Source: Neptunicoccus sediminis
Lineage (GTDB): Bacteria; Pseudomonadota; Alphaproteobacteria; Rhodobacterales; Rhodobacteraceae
Reading direction: 5' to 3'
DNA: 64,000 nt
Assembly: GCF_001719615.1 (NCBI RefSeq)
Contig: NZ_MDVX01000014.1
Location: 1 to 64,000, forward strand
A program made the translations under genes and the position numbers. Below are positions 42,286-51,256 of the stretch, in pieces. The stretch's first letter is position 1, and each line of letters starts with the position of its first letter. The notes under the pieces were generated by a model. It had not been told where the DNA came from and made no database searches. It saw only the letters and a program-made list of their open reading frames with translations.

Positions 42286-43476
42286 ATGACTTTACTAAGA
42301 ACCACCGCCGCCGCCCTTGCCCTGGGCACAGCCGGTCTGGGCAGCACCGCCTCTGCGGACATCCAGCATCTGGATGATGTGATCATTCGGGGCAGCCTCT
42401 GCGTCGGGCAGGATTGTATCAACGGAGAGAACTTCAGCTTTGACACACTTCGCCTGAAGGAAAACAACCTGCGGCTTCATTTTGATGATACCTCCAGTTC
42501 CGCCAGCTTTCCCAACAATGACTGGCGGCTGACTGCCAATGACTCCTCCAACGGCGGTGGAAATTACTTCGCGATTGAAGATGCCACGGCCGGCAGAACG
42601 CCTTTCAGGGTAGAAGCCGGCGCCCGCAGCAATGCGCTTTATGTGGATAGTCAAGGTGACATTGGCGTTGGCACCAATACACCAGTGACCGATATCCATA
42701 CAAAAACCGGCGATAGCCCGACCTTGCGTCTGGAACAGGACGGATCTTCCGGCTTTACCCCGCAAACATGGGATCTCGCAGGCAACGAAACCAACTTCTT
42801 TGTCCGTGATGTCACCAACGGCAGCCAACTGCCGTTCCGTATCCGCCCGGGCGCGGATTCAAATTCGCTTTTTATAGATTCTAACAACGATGTGGGTGTC
42901 GGGACGGACAGTCCGGACACTAACCTCCATGTACGAACAACCGCAGCGGGTGGTGTTGTTGCCGCCTATGACCCCTCCGATCTGGGGCATTTCGCCGTTG
43001 AAAACGTCAATGGAACCACCGCAATCCGTACAATGGCCGCCCTGAAGAATAACGGTGACATATCTTTGAATTTCATCAACACGGCCAGAAGTGAGGTCTG
43101 GAAATTAGCCTCTCTCGGCGGTGCCTTCACAATCCTCTCCCCTGTAACCGGCGGCAACGAGTTTTCCCTTTCCAACGACGGAAACCTTACCATTACCGGC
43201 GACTTCATTTCAGGGACCGATACGCTCAACGTGCCCGATTACGTATTCGAAGATAGCTACGAATTGCGTCCTCTCTCCGATGTCGAGGCCTTCATTGTGG
43301 AAAACAGCCACCTGCCGGACATCCCCTCCGCCAAGGAAATCGGCGCCAAGGGTCTGAACGTGGGCAAAATGCAAATGGCCCTGCTGCGCAAGATCGAAGA
43401 GCTAACCCTTTATACACTCGATCAGCAAAAGACTATCACGGCGTTGAATACCCGTCTGGACATGCTGGAAAAATAA
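42286..43476 (+). CDS. Exported repeat protein with an endosialidase-chaperone-like tail
   Basis: A 396-residue protein with a signal peptide (LLRTTAAALALGTAGLGSTA). Internal repeats include FRVEAGARSNALYVDSQGDIGVG matched by FRIRPGADSNSLFIDSNNDVGVG (shown here in parts: SQGDIGVGT and SNNDVGVGT). The C-terminus has VPDYVFEDSYELRPLSDVEA, NSHLPDIPSAKEI and a coiled coil LLRKIEELTLYTLDQQKTI. Such tails occur on phage tail fibres and on bacterial surface proteins, often as trimerising self-chaperones. Its site beside the T2SS suggests an exported surface fibre. Confidence 0.78.
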   Translation: MTLLRTTAAALALGTAGLGSTASADIQHLDDVIIRGSLCVGQDCINGENFSFDTLRLKENNLRLHFDDTSSSASFPNNDWRLTANDSSNGGGNYFAIEDATAGRTPFRVEAGARSNALYVDSQGDIGVGTNTPVTDIHTKTGDSPTLRLEQDGSSGFTPQTWDLAGNETNFFVRDVTNGSQLPFRIRPGADSNSLFIDSNNDVGVGTDSPDTNLHVRTTAAGGVVAAYDPSDLGHFAVENVNGTTAIRTMAALKNNGDISLNFINTARSEVWKLASLGGAFTILSPVTGGNEFSLSNDGNLTITGDFISGTDTLNVPDYVFEDSYELRPLSDVEAFIVENSHLPDIPSAKEIGAKGLNVGKMQMALLRKIEELTLYTLDQQKTITALNTRLDMLEK

Positions 43477-43504
43477 ACCGGCCTTCCAACGGGCCAAACA
43501 AAAA

Positions 43505-43538
43505 CCGGGTGGCGCAACGAAACTGTTGCGCCGCCCGG
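43505..43538. terminator. Bidirectional hairpin terminator between convergent genes
   Basis: A 14-bp stem with one G-T wobble: CCGGGTGGCGCAAC, loop GAAACT, GTTGCGCCGCCCGG. It lies between the plus gene ending at 43476 and the minus gene ending at 43558. It has no long T-run, so it may act mainly as a transcript-end hairpin for both. Confidence 0.65.
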
Positions 43539-43557
43539 TCCGTTTCAGACGATACGA

Positions 43558-44202
43558 TCAATCCGTCTGGCGGGCTGCCCATAAATCCAGGACGATCTGC
43601 CCCCATCCGGCATTTGCATGAATTGTATCCTCTGGCAGGGCAAACTCCGGCAAGAGACCTTGCGCATTTGCTGTCCCAGGGCGTGCATCCAGAAAAACTG
43701 CACCCGTTGCAGAAACCGCATCAATCAGTATGGTTTCGGCCTCTCTGAGCACCTCCAACTCCGGAAGCGGAACGCGCTGGGGGGAACAGGTAAAGAAAAC
43801 CTTCCGCCCCGCATCTGCGAGCATCCGGTAAAATTCCAGCGCCACGGCCCGCGCATCCAGCACACAGGCGGCAAAGACATCCCCCGACATCATCTCGGAA
43901 TAATGGGCAACACCCTGTGTTCTGTATAGTGCGGTAAATTGTGCCGCGAGACGATGTGAATTGAACCCGACCGTGCTGATGACCGGCGCTGAACTGCGGA
44001 GCAAATCGTGAAACAGGGGCCGGATTGGCCCGCTGCCCTCCAGAGTGATCTCGAAACGGTCTTGCTCAATCCGGTAAAAAGGTTCTTCCAGAAACCGTCC
44101 CGCAGAAACCGGCCCGCCCTGATACCCGAGACCTGTGGCTTTCGCCGCCTGTGCGATTGCAATTACGAATGAATCGCCAACCAGAAAAACCTCATCCGGC
44201 AT
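43558..44202 (-). CDS. SGNH-like protein paired with the second GSCFA gene
   Basis: A 214-residue protein starting MPDEVFLVGDSFVIAIAQAA, with GDS as in block I of SGNH/GDSL hydrolases. A C-terminal EDTIHANAGWG gives the DxxH of block V. VISTVGFNSH near the middle could be a block III-like site with Asn. Its start overlaps the GSCFA stop by 11 bp, so the two are translationally coupled. It has the same order and size class as the pair at 441-2296. Hydrolase or acyltransferase activity on surface glycans is inferred only. Confidence 0.65.
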   Translation of the reverse strand: MPDEVFLVGDSFVIAIAQAAKATGLGYQGGPVSAGRFLEEPFYRIEQDRFEITLEGSGPIRPLFHDLLRSSAPVISTVGFNSHRLAAQFTALYRTQGVAHYSEMMSGDVFAACVLDARAVALEFYRMLADAGRKVFFTCSPQRVPLPELEVLREAETILIDAVSATGAVFLDARPGTANAQGLLPEFALPEDTIHANAGWGQIVLDLWAARQTD

Positions 44203-45265
44203 TATAGAAATCCAGGATCATTTCATCACATACCAATTCGCCGTCCGCGGCGCTGTCGCTTCGGTTCGCTTCCTGACCCGGGCCGATTTCTTCTGCATGA
44301 GAAAAACATTTGAAGAAATGCTTCATTACAAAATCGATCCCCTCTTTTGTGATCGTGCGCGCGTTCGGCGCATAGAACATCCCGCGAAAAGACGGTGCTG
44401 TCAGAAGTTCGTAAGAAGGAAAATAGTCCACAAAATTGTGGCCGTTGGCCATATCCCCAGCCACGGCACGCAGGGTTGATTTGGTGTAGGTGTTTGCCAC
44501 AAGCGCATGCTCCTCCGCCTTGGCTGTTGCTGTCAGTGGAACCGGAGAGACCGTCAACAGAACCTTGATCGCCGGATTTTCGCGGCGCAACAACTCCAGA
44601 ACCGGCATCATGTCCTCGCGGATCGGCATGTAGGAAAAATCGATCATTTCATGCAGTCCGCCGTCGAACTTTCCCTTCTGGGTCCCCGGGCACATTGGGT
44701 AAACCAGCCCGGTCCGGTTATTCACCCAAGTCTCTGTTTGTCCGAGGGTAAATACAAAAACCTGCGCCTGCTGCACCGCGCTGCGAATAGCAGCCAATGT
44801 CCTTGCGCGGGCATCAAAAACCTCTTTGCGGGACGCAAATCCGTTCGGTTCAATAACAGGCCGGACGGGATCAAAGAACCGACCATCCTCAAACCAGACC
44901 TCATCGCTCTGTTGCAAGTCCCCGAAAGCCCATTCCAGCCACTGACGCAACAGCGCAACCGAATAGATATTCCCTGTCCGGAAGGAAAACACATCATAGT
45001 TGAACCGGCGGACATTCTCAGGAGAGAGAAACTGTGGCGCAGGTTCTGCATTGAACCAGTGGTAACCTTTGTTCTGCAACGCCCGTCCGACATTCTGCGC
45101 AAAGCAGGAACCGGCGGTTACAATCTTGTCAGACTGTGAAATCCTGAATTTGGCGCGGTGGATGCCAAAGACCCCAAAGGGTCCCGATTCTGCGATGGCT
45201 GTCCGCCAGAAATTCCTTGCACTCAAGGTTTTATAAGGATTGTCATGCACTTTTTCTGGGGGCAA
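44192..45265 (-). CDS. GSCFA-domain protein (second copy)
   Basis: A 357-residue protein with the family motif in IVTAGSCFAQNVG near residues 48-60, FTLGQTETWVNNRTGLVYPM with CPGT, and VLLTVSPVPLTATAKAEEHA. It is clearly homologous to the protein at 441-1547, including FVDYFPSYELLTAPSFRGMF. It is divergent from the permease fusion across 121 bp of AT-rich DNA. Having two diverged copies of the GSCFA/SGNH-like pair on one replicon is unusual. Confidence 0.87.
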   Translation of the reverse strand: MPPEKVHDNPYKTLSARNFWRTAIAESGPFGVFGIHRAKFRISQSDKIVTAGSCFAQNVGRALQNKGYHWFNAEPAPQFLSPENVRRFNYDVFSFRTGNIYSVALLRQWLEWAFGDLQQSDEVWFEDGRFFDPVRPVIEPNGFASRKEVFDARARTLAAIRSAVQQAQVFVFTLGQTETWVNNRTGLVYPMCPGTQKGKFDGGLHEMIDFSYMPIREDMMPVLELLRRENPAIKVLLTVSPVPLTATAKAEEHALVANTYTKSTLRAVAGDMANGHNFVDYFPSYELLTAPSFRGMFYAPNARTITKEGIDFVMKHFFKCFSHAEEIGPGQEANRSDSAADGELVCDEMILDFYNAG

Positions 45266-45386
45266 GATAGAAAACTCCGCAAGGAAAAAAGGGTTTGAAA
45301 ATATCTATTTTCTCCATCATATTATCGCCATTAATATCTTGAATTAAAAGTATTTTCAACGCGTTCCTGCACAGAATGAGTACGAC

Positions 45387-48300
45387 ATGCAAACCCTCGT
45401 CACACCGCCTTTTCAGAAACGTGCTTTTTTCACCCTGTTGCTGATCGTCGGTCTTGCGGCGGTTTTCTGGACGCAGTCGCGCTATCCGGCGCTGGATGAA
45501 AAGGCGATGATGTCGGGTGCGATCCAGCTCGAGGATTCCTTAAGCTTTGAGGCGAAATACCCCATTCTTGACTCCATGCCGGTCTGGGAAAAGATCGGGC
45601 TTTCGACGCTGAACTGGCTGCACACCAATAAGAATGGCATGACCTTCGGGCTGTTGTTCGGGGCGGCGATGCTGACGTTTTTCGGTTATCTGCGCCAACG
45701 CAGTTTCAAGGGCGGGTATCTCAATTCCCTGCTCGGGCTGTTCATCGGCGCACCGCTCGGGGTTTGTGTGAACTGTGCTGCGCCCATTGCCAAGGGTCTT
45801 TATGCGGCCGGAATGCGGGCGGAAACCACGCTTTCAGCCATGGTCGCGTCTCCGACGCTGAATGCGGTGGTGATGACCATGCTGATTTCCCTGCTGCCGC
45901 TTTATATGGTGGTGACAAAAGTGGTACTGAGCCTGTTTGTCATCCTGATCGCCGTTCCGCTGGTCTGCCGGTTGTTGCCGCGCAGCCAGCTTGAAGTGCC
46001 CCCGCCGGTACCCGCGACAGGCTGGGATCTGCCCGATACAACCCCGCAAAGCGAGCCGCTGCTGGCCGCTTTCCTCGGCTTTGTCAAAGCCTATGCCGTC
46101 AATCTGTGGTTCATCCTGCGCACCACGGTGCCTTTGATGCTTCTGGCCGGATTCCTCGGGGCGATTGTGGGCACATTGATCCCGCCCGAGACCCTTGAAG
46201 GTATGTCTTTCAGTGTCTTTATCGTCGTGGCCGTGGCCCTTGTGGGGCTGTTCCTGCCGGTGCCGATTGCCTTTGACGTGGTGCTGGCCGGGGCGTTGTT
46301 GTCTGCAGGTCTTGCGCCGGGATATGTGATGGCGCTGCTGTTTACGCTTGGCATTTTCTCGATCTATTCCTTCTTCATCGTGGCGGGCAGTATTTCCCTG
46401 CGCGCCGCCCTGTTGATGAGCGGGGTCATCATGGTGCTTGGCATCGGCGCGGGGATCGGCACGCAAAGCTATTACAACTGGCAGAGCAAACGGGCGCTGA
46501 ACATCCTGCTGTCCAAAGACCACAGCGCCCCGTTTTCCCTGATCCCGATAGCCCATGCACAGGAAGCCACGGCAGATATTACAATCACCAAAATGCCCTT
46601 CACGCCGCCCTCGCCTGCCGCCGAGACCCCCTTCACCCGACTGGAGGGCTGGGAAATCGGCATCGACAAACCCATCGAGTTTTCCTTTCAGGATATGTGG
46701 CCCCCGTTCTGGGAAGGGCGCAGCCTGTCTTCGGGGGATGTGGACGGGGACGGGGACATGGACCTGTTGATCGCCTCCACTTACGAGGGGCTGTATCTTT
46801 ATGACAATGACGGTGCGGGGCAATTCACCCGCCGAGCGCTTGATCTCGGGCCACTGGCCTCGGCGCCTGTGTTTAACGCGGCCCTTGTGGATCTGGACGG
46901 CGACGGCTGGCTTGATATTTTTGTCACCACCTACCGGCAGGGAAATTTCCTGATCACCAGTGACCGCGGAGATTTCAGCGCTGTTGGCATCACCCCTGTG
47001 GCCAACCGCGAAGATGCGATCCTCAGCCTTGCGCTGTCTTTTGCGGATTTGGATCGGGACGGAGATCTTGACGTGGCTTTGGGCAACTGGGCCGCAGGCT
47101 GGTACCGCCGCATCCCGGGCGAGGAATCCCGCAACCGTATCCTGCTGAATGACGCAGGCACGTTGGACGGCAGCCGCTTTACCGATTTGCCCGGTATTCC
47201 GGGCGAAACCCTGTCGATCCTGTTCAGCGACATCAACGGCGACGGGACCAGTGATCTGCTGGTGGGCAATGACTTTGAAATCCCCGATTACTTTTACCTT
47301 GGGGATGGTAAAGGCGGGTTTGAGGCCATCACTTACGCGCAGAACATCATCCCCCATACCACCACCACAACGATGGCCATAAAAACCGCCGACCTGTTGA
47401 ATGACGGCACGCCGGAAATCTACCTTGCGCAGATTGCAGGACGCTCTTCGGGGGTGTCTTCGACCCTGAAGATGCAGCCGCTGGAGCAGTATTGCGACGG
47501 GATCAAACGGGCAGAGGATAAAGAAACCTGTGCGCGGAATATGGCGATCAAGACATGGTATAAATCGGGCAACAACTTTGACCCCAGCTATGCCGCCCGC
47601 TGCGCCACACTGGTTGGGCGCGACCAGCGGGAGTGCAAAGGGATGCTGGTGAAGGATCTGGCGATCCAGCAGAACGATCCGGCTGTCTGCAATCTGATCC
47701 CTGCGGACCAGAGCCTTGCCAAAGCCTATTGCACCGCCCATTTCCGACCTATCCGCCAACCCACACAGGCAGAAGCCGACGCCGCGATCCAGCAGATCCT
47801 GCGCTCTAACGTCTTGCTGGAACAAAACGGGGCGCAGGGCTTGCGCTTTGAGGACACCGCCGAGACCCGTGGCCTTGATGTGGGCGGCTGGAGCTGGGAC
47901 ACGAAAATCGCGGATTTTGACAATGACGGGGCGCAGGATGTCTATATCGTCAATGGTACATGGGTCCCGAATGAGGTCAGCCCCTCAAATCTTTTCTTTC
48001 ACAATCAGGGGGATGGTAGCTTTGTTGAAAGCTCGGGCCCCTTCGGGCTGGAAGATTACCTGATGACGGCCACCGCAACTGCCTTTGATATGGATGGGGA
48101 CGGTGATCTCGATATGGTTGCGCATCCGGTGAACGGGCCGCTGACTGTGTTTCGCAACAACAGCCAGGAGGGTAATGCCATCGCCTTCAGGTTGGAGGAT
48201 CACACCAAAAAGAACCGCTTTGGCATCGGGGCGGTGGTGCAGGTCACCACGCAGGATGGCAGCACCCAAAGTCGCGAGCTGCAACTGGGTGGCGGGTTCA

Positions 48301-48440
48301 TGTCCTTTGATGCGCCCGTGGCCCATTTCGGGCTGGGGGCGCAGACGGGGATTACCTCTGCCCGCATCCGCTGGCCGGATGGCCGCGAAAGCGAAACCGG
48401 CCCGCTTACCGCCGGGGCCACCTACAGGGTGATCCGTTAA
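45387..48440 (+). CDS. Fusion of an ArsP-type permease and an FG-GAP/ASPIC propeller
   Basis: A 1017-residue protein. Residues 1-370 are a polytopic permease of the DUF318/ArsP type, with FIGAPLGVCVNCAAPIAKGL, ASPTLNAVVMTMLISLLPLY and a second half from LWFILRTTVPLMLLAGFLGA. After a short linker (IAHAQEA) comes a propeller with six DxDxDG-type calcium loops, for example DVDGDGDMDLL, DLDGDGWLDIF, DINGDGTSDLL and DMDGDGDLDMV. A Cys-rich insert lies near residues 700-785. The C-terminus is an ASPIC/UnbV domain (NRFGIGAVVQVTT, ARIRWPDGRE). The frame is uninterrupted. The propeller should be periplasmic or outside. Its ligand is unknown. Confidence 0.88.
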   Translation: MQTLVTPPFQKRAFFTLLLIVGLAAVFWTQSRYPALDEKAMMSGAIQLEDSLSFEAKYPILDSMPVWEKIGLSTLNWLHTNKNGMTFGLLFGAAMLTFFGYLRQRSFKGGYLNSLLGLFIGAPLGVCVNCAAPIAKGLYAAGMRAETTLSAMVASPTLNAVVMTMLISLLPLYMVVTKVVLSLFVILIAVPLVCRLLPRSQLEVPPPVPATGWDLPDTTPQSEPLLAAFLGFVKAYAVNLWFILRTTVPLMLLAGFLGAIVGTLIPPETLEGMSFSVFIVVAVALVGLFLPVPIAFDVVLAGALLSAGLAPGYVMALLFTLGIFSIYSFFIVAGSISLRAALLMSGVIMVLGIGAGIGTQSYYNWQSKRALNILLSKDHSAPFSLIPIAHAQEATADITITKMPFTPPSPAAETPFTRLEGWEIGIDKPIEFSFQDMWPPFWEGRSLSSGDVDGDGDMDLLIASTYEGLYLYDNDGAGQFTRRALDLGPLASAPVFNAALVDLDGDGWLDIFVTTYRQGNFLITSDRGDFSAVGITPVANREDAILSLALSFADLDRDGDLDVALGNWAAGWYRRIPGEESRNRILLNDAGTLDGSRFTDLPGIPGETLSILFSDINGDGTSDLLVGNDFEIPDYFYLGDGKGGFEAITYAQNIIPHTTTTTMAIKTADLLNDGTPEIYLAQIAGRSSGVSSTLKMQPLEQYCDGIKRAEDKETCARNMAIKTWYKSGNNFDPSYAARCATLVGRDQRECKGMLVKDLAIQQNDPAVCNLIPADQSLAKAYCTAHFRPIRQPTQAEADAAIQQILRSNVLLEQNGAQGLRFEDTAETRGLDVGGWSWDTKIADFDNDGAQDVYIVNGTWVPNEVSPSNLFFHNQGDGSFVESSGPFGLEDYLMTATATAFDMDGDGDLDMVAHPVNGPLTVFRNNSQEGNAIAFRLEDHTKKNRFGIGAVVQVTTQDGSTQSRELQLGGGFMSFDAPVAHFGLGAQTGITSARIRWPDGRESETGPLTAGATYRVIR

Positions 48441-48496
48441 ACGCCCCCGTCTGTTGAACGCCCCCGCCCGTTAAACATCCGCGCCGGTTAAACGAT
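48436..48496. repeat. 17-bp tandem repeat spanning two convergent stop codons
   Basis: Units start at 48436, 48453, 48470 and 48487 and read GTTAAACGCCCCCGTCT, GTTGAACGCCCCCGCCC, GTTAAACATCCGCGCCG and a partial GTTAAACGATG. The first contains the TAA stop of the permease fusion. The last contains the stop of the minus-strand metalloprotease. Confidence 0.7.
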
Positions 48497-49993
48497 GTTG
48501 AAATCGGTAAAGTCGATCAGGCTCTCGTCCACGCCAAGCAGTGTGACCTGCCCTTTGGTCCAGACCACGATAGTATCATCGCCTTCGCCAAACCAGGAAA
48601 AGCTGTCGCCCCCGGCGATTTCGATCATATCCTTACCCTCCTCAAAATCGGTGATCTTGTCCTTGCCCGATTTTACGGTGGTGTCGAAATGGAAGGTATC
48701 CGCGCCCTTGCCGCCGGTGTGTTTGTCATTGCCCTTGCCGCCGAAGAAATCGTCGCGCCCGTTGCCGCCCTTCAGCCGGTCGCGGCCGCCCCCGCCGGTA
48801 AGGTCGTCATTGCCGCCGCCGCCAATCAGCTTGTCCCGTTTGGCGCCGCCGATCAGATCATCCGCCCCGCCAAAGCCGTAGAGCCAGTCCTTACCGCCGC
48901 CGCCTTTCAGCATGTTCTTGGCGCTATTGCCGTAAATCCCGTCATCCCCGCCGCCACCAATGGCATTTTCGATCAAAGAGCGTTTATCCCCTTCAAACTG
49001 TAAGGCGTTGTAAAGATTTCCTTTTGCATAGACGACAGCCGCATCTCCGACAAAGATCTCGTCGTCGGCATAGCCGTCGTTCAGCTCGGCCCGCTGGCGG
49101 GTGCCATGATAATCAAAGGTGCTGTACAATCCGGGTTCCAGATCAATCAGCAGGGCCGTGTCATAGTTGGACAGGTCATAAGTATCCTTGCCGCCACCGT
49201 CCCAGATGGTGCGCAGCACGATGTTCTCACCGGGTGTGCCCTGCCCTGTGCCGTTCACAAACATCTCGCCGGTTTCGGTGGAAAACTTGTAGGTGGTATT
49301 GCCGCTGTTGGTGTCAAAATTTGCGCCATACATGCGCTGCAAGGCGGCAATATCCAGCATCATATAGCTTTGCGGGTTATGCCCCGGCGCATTGGTCAGG
49401 AAACGGATACTGTCAGGCTGACCAATATAGCTGTGATAGGTCATCACCGTATATTCATGGCTGTCGTGATGGTCCTCTATCAGCCCTGTGCCATCCTCTT
49501 CTTCATGGGCGTGTTTCAATCCCATCGCATGGCCGATTTCGTGCAATATTCCGGCTGTGAATGCGTAAGAGCCGATGAAAGGGTCTTCGTACTGGCCGTC
49601 TTTGAAGGCCATATCTCCGGCGGCTTCGTCGAGGTAGGGGTAAAACCCGTAAGCGGTGTAAAGCCCCTCAAAATCCCCGAACCGCAGGGTGCCGTCGGCG
49701 TTGTTTTCTCCCGGATCATCCCCGATTTCGTCAAATGTGACGAGCGCCAGTTCCGCCAGCATAGAAAACGCCAGCTCTGCGGCGGCGATCTGCTTGCTGT
49801 TAAACCCGTTGGCAAAACTCAGCCCTTGGGTGTCATAAGAAATATCCGCGGCTTCGTCGATAAAGCTGTAGGTGATCAGCGTGTTGCTGCTGGTGTCCCA
49901 TTTTTGCCCTTCCAACAGCGCGTCAATGCTTTGGTCCGCATCACCCGTATTGGTGTCTACGCTAAAGGGAATATAGGCGCGTTCTCCGGCCAT
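48488..49993 (-). CDS. Serralysin-like RTX zinc metalloprotease
   Basis: A 501-residue protein. Residues 151-161 are HEIGHAMGLKH, the HExxHxxGxxH zinc site of metzincins, followed by the Met-turn YTVMTYHSY. The C-terminal 170 residues hold glycine- and aspartate-rich RTX calcium repeats (LIGGGGNDDLTGGGGRDRLK, FGGKGNDKHTGGKGADTF). There is no signal peptide, so secretion by a type I exporter through the C-terminus is expected; no such exporter is in this window. It converges with the permease fusion and lies 105 bp downstream of another RTX gene. Confidence 0.9.
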   Translation of the reverse strand: MAGERAYIPFSVDTNTGDADQSIDALLEGQKWDTSSNTLITYSFIDEAADISYDTQGLSFANGFNSKQIAAAELAFSMLAELALVTFDEIGDDPGENNADGTLRFGDFEGLYTAYGFYPYLDEAAGDMAFKDGQYEDPFIGSYAFTAGILHEIGHAMGLKHAHEEEDGTGLIEDHHDSHEYTVMTYHSYIGQPDSIRFLTNAPGHNPQSYMMLDIAALQRMYGANFDTNSGNTTYKFSTETGEMFVNGTGQGTPGENIVLRTIWDGGGKDTYDLSNYDTALLIDLEPGLYSTFDYHGTRQRAELNDGYADDEIFVGDAAVVYAKGNLYNALQFEGDKRSLIENAIGGGGDDGIYGNSAKNMLKGGGGKDWLYGFGGADDLIGGAKRDKLIGGGGNDDLTGGGGRDRLKGGNGRDDFFGGKGNDKHTGGKGADTFHFDTTVKSGKDKITDFEEGKDMIEIAGGDSFSWFGEGDDTIVVWTKGQVTLLGVDESLIDFTDFNIV

Positions 49994-50098
49994 TGTCGGA
50001 CTCCTGTCGAAATATCTGGCAAGCCTCTCGGGGGGGCATGCGGCTGGCTATGACGGATAGCACAGCTCCTCCGACAGCACAGCCAGCCCTAACGTATA

Positions 50099-51082
50099 TT
50101 AAAAGAGAAAATCTGCTTCTGTTGTATCCGAAAGACTATGCCCGACCAGTGTGATGCGGGTGCCCGAGGGTAAAACCACCAGCGTATCTGTCGACTCTGC
50201 GCCTGTAGCCTCCAACTCCAATGCGCCAAAGGATTCGCCTTTCACCTGCAAGCGGTCCACGCCTGTGGTGAAATCTTCTATCCGGTCGCGGCCTTCGGAT
50301 TTGCTGGCGTTAAAGACAAACACATCCGCCCCCGCGCCCCCCGTCAGCAGGTCATTGCCCTTTCCCCCGTTGATCCGGTCCGCGCCATCGCCTCCCGACA
50401 GGGTATCCCCTTTGCCACCCCCCGCCAGCAGATCGCTGCCCGCGCCGCCATAGATCTGGTCGCCCCCCGCCCCGCCGTAAAGCCAGTCGTTGCCGGAGCA
50501 ACCAAACAGGATGTCCTTGCCGGTCTGCCCGTAAAACTGCGCCCGCGCCGGTCCTGCGGTTGAGATCACATCACCGCCGCCGCCGCCGTAAACCGTGTAG
50601 TCTTCGCCGCTGCCTGCACTGATCCGGTCCGCACCCCCGCCCCCATAAACCAGACTGCCCGGGCCTTTGCCTGTCGCATCCGGCCCGATGATCCGGTCCG
50701 CGCCACGGGTGCCGGCAATCAAAAGGGACTGTCCGCTTTCAGGCTGTAGATCGGTGGTCAGGGTCAGGGGGGGTGACAGATCATCCTTACTGCTGCCAAA
50801 GCGCAGGGTTTCAATCTTGGGCGCACCCGCCCCGTTCAGCGGGATTGCAATGCGCCCGACACCAGCCCCGTTCCAGACCAGCGCCCCGTCCTGCACCAGC
50901 ACCCATTTCGCCGCCCATTTCCCATCACTATCAAGGATCGCCAGTTCGTCTGCCGCCCCGCCCCTGTCTTCCAACTCCAGCGTCTTGTAGCGCAGCCGGT
51001 CCAGATCCACGCGGTAGCTGTCCGACCCCACCGTCCCCTTCAGCACATCGCCCTTGCCCTTTTTATAAACCCGTATCGCCAT
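50099..51082 (-). CDS. RTX calcium-binding repeat protein
   Basis: A 327-residue protein with no enzymatic domain that I can see. From residue 125 it is built of RTX nonapeptides (LVYGGGGADRISAGSGEDYT, YGGAGGDQIYGGAGSDLLAG, DRINGGKGNDLLTGGAGADV) and ends with FTTGVDRLQVKG, typical of the type I secretion end. The N-terminal 120 residues are beta-rich and unrecognised. Upstream of the metalloprotease on the same strand, it may share its transcript. A surface or matrix role is plausible. Confidence 0.85.
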   Translation of the reverse strand: MAIRVYKKGKGDVLKGTVGSDSYRVDLDRLRYKTLELEDRGGAADELAILDSDGKWAAKWVLVQDGALVWNGAGVGRIAIPLNGAGAPKIETLRFGSSKDDLSPPLTLTTDLQPESGQSLLIAGTRGADRIIGPDATGKGPGSLVYGGGGADRISAGSGEDYTVYGGGGGDVISTAGPARAQFYGQTGKDILFGCSGNDWLYGGAGGDQIYGGAGSDLLAGGGKGDTLSGGDGADRINGGKGNDLLTGGAGADVFVFNASKSEGRDRIEDFTTGVDRLQVKGESFGALELEATGAESTDTLVVLPSGTRITLVGHSLSDTTEADFLF

Positions 51083-51196
51083 AGGGCTGCACCCTAACGG
51101 GCCGGATCAAAAAAGCTGCTACAGAGTAGCTGGCATTTTAGGCAAAGGGGGGGCAAAAAAGGCCGCTAAGGGTCTAAAACCCCGCCCGACCATACC

Positions 51197-51229
51197 AAAA
51201 AGCCCCGTGGAGGGGTCCACGGGGCTTTT
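51197..51229. terminator. Strong hairpin terminator
   Basis: AAAAAGCCCCGTGG, loop AGGGGT, CCACGGGGCTTTT: a long GC stem with A-run and T-run flanks. The form works in both directions. It lies between the SH3/DUF1236 gene and the RTX gene, both on the minus strand, and fits as terminator of the SH3/DUF1236 gene ending at 51257. Confidence 0.88.
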
Positions 51230-51256
51230 CATTAGGAATTAAATCTGCGGGGATAT

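Noticed and set aside
45834-47825. A 663-codon open frame antisense to the permease fusion
   Set aside because: It lies fully opposite a gene with clear domains, is rich in His, Gln, Gly and Arg, and has no recognisable motif. This is typical of antisense frames in GC-rich coding DNA.
48689-50990. Apparent DNA repeats with glycine-coding periodicity, considered as a CRISPR-like or tandem array
   Set aside because: They are in frame with RTX nonapeptide codons of the two RTX genes and lack the fixed repeats and unique spacers of a CRISPR array.
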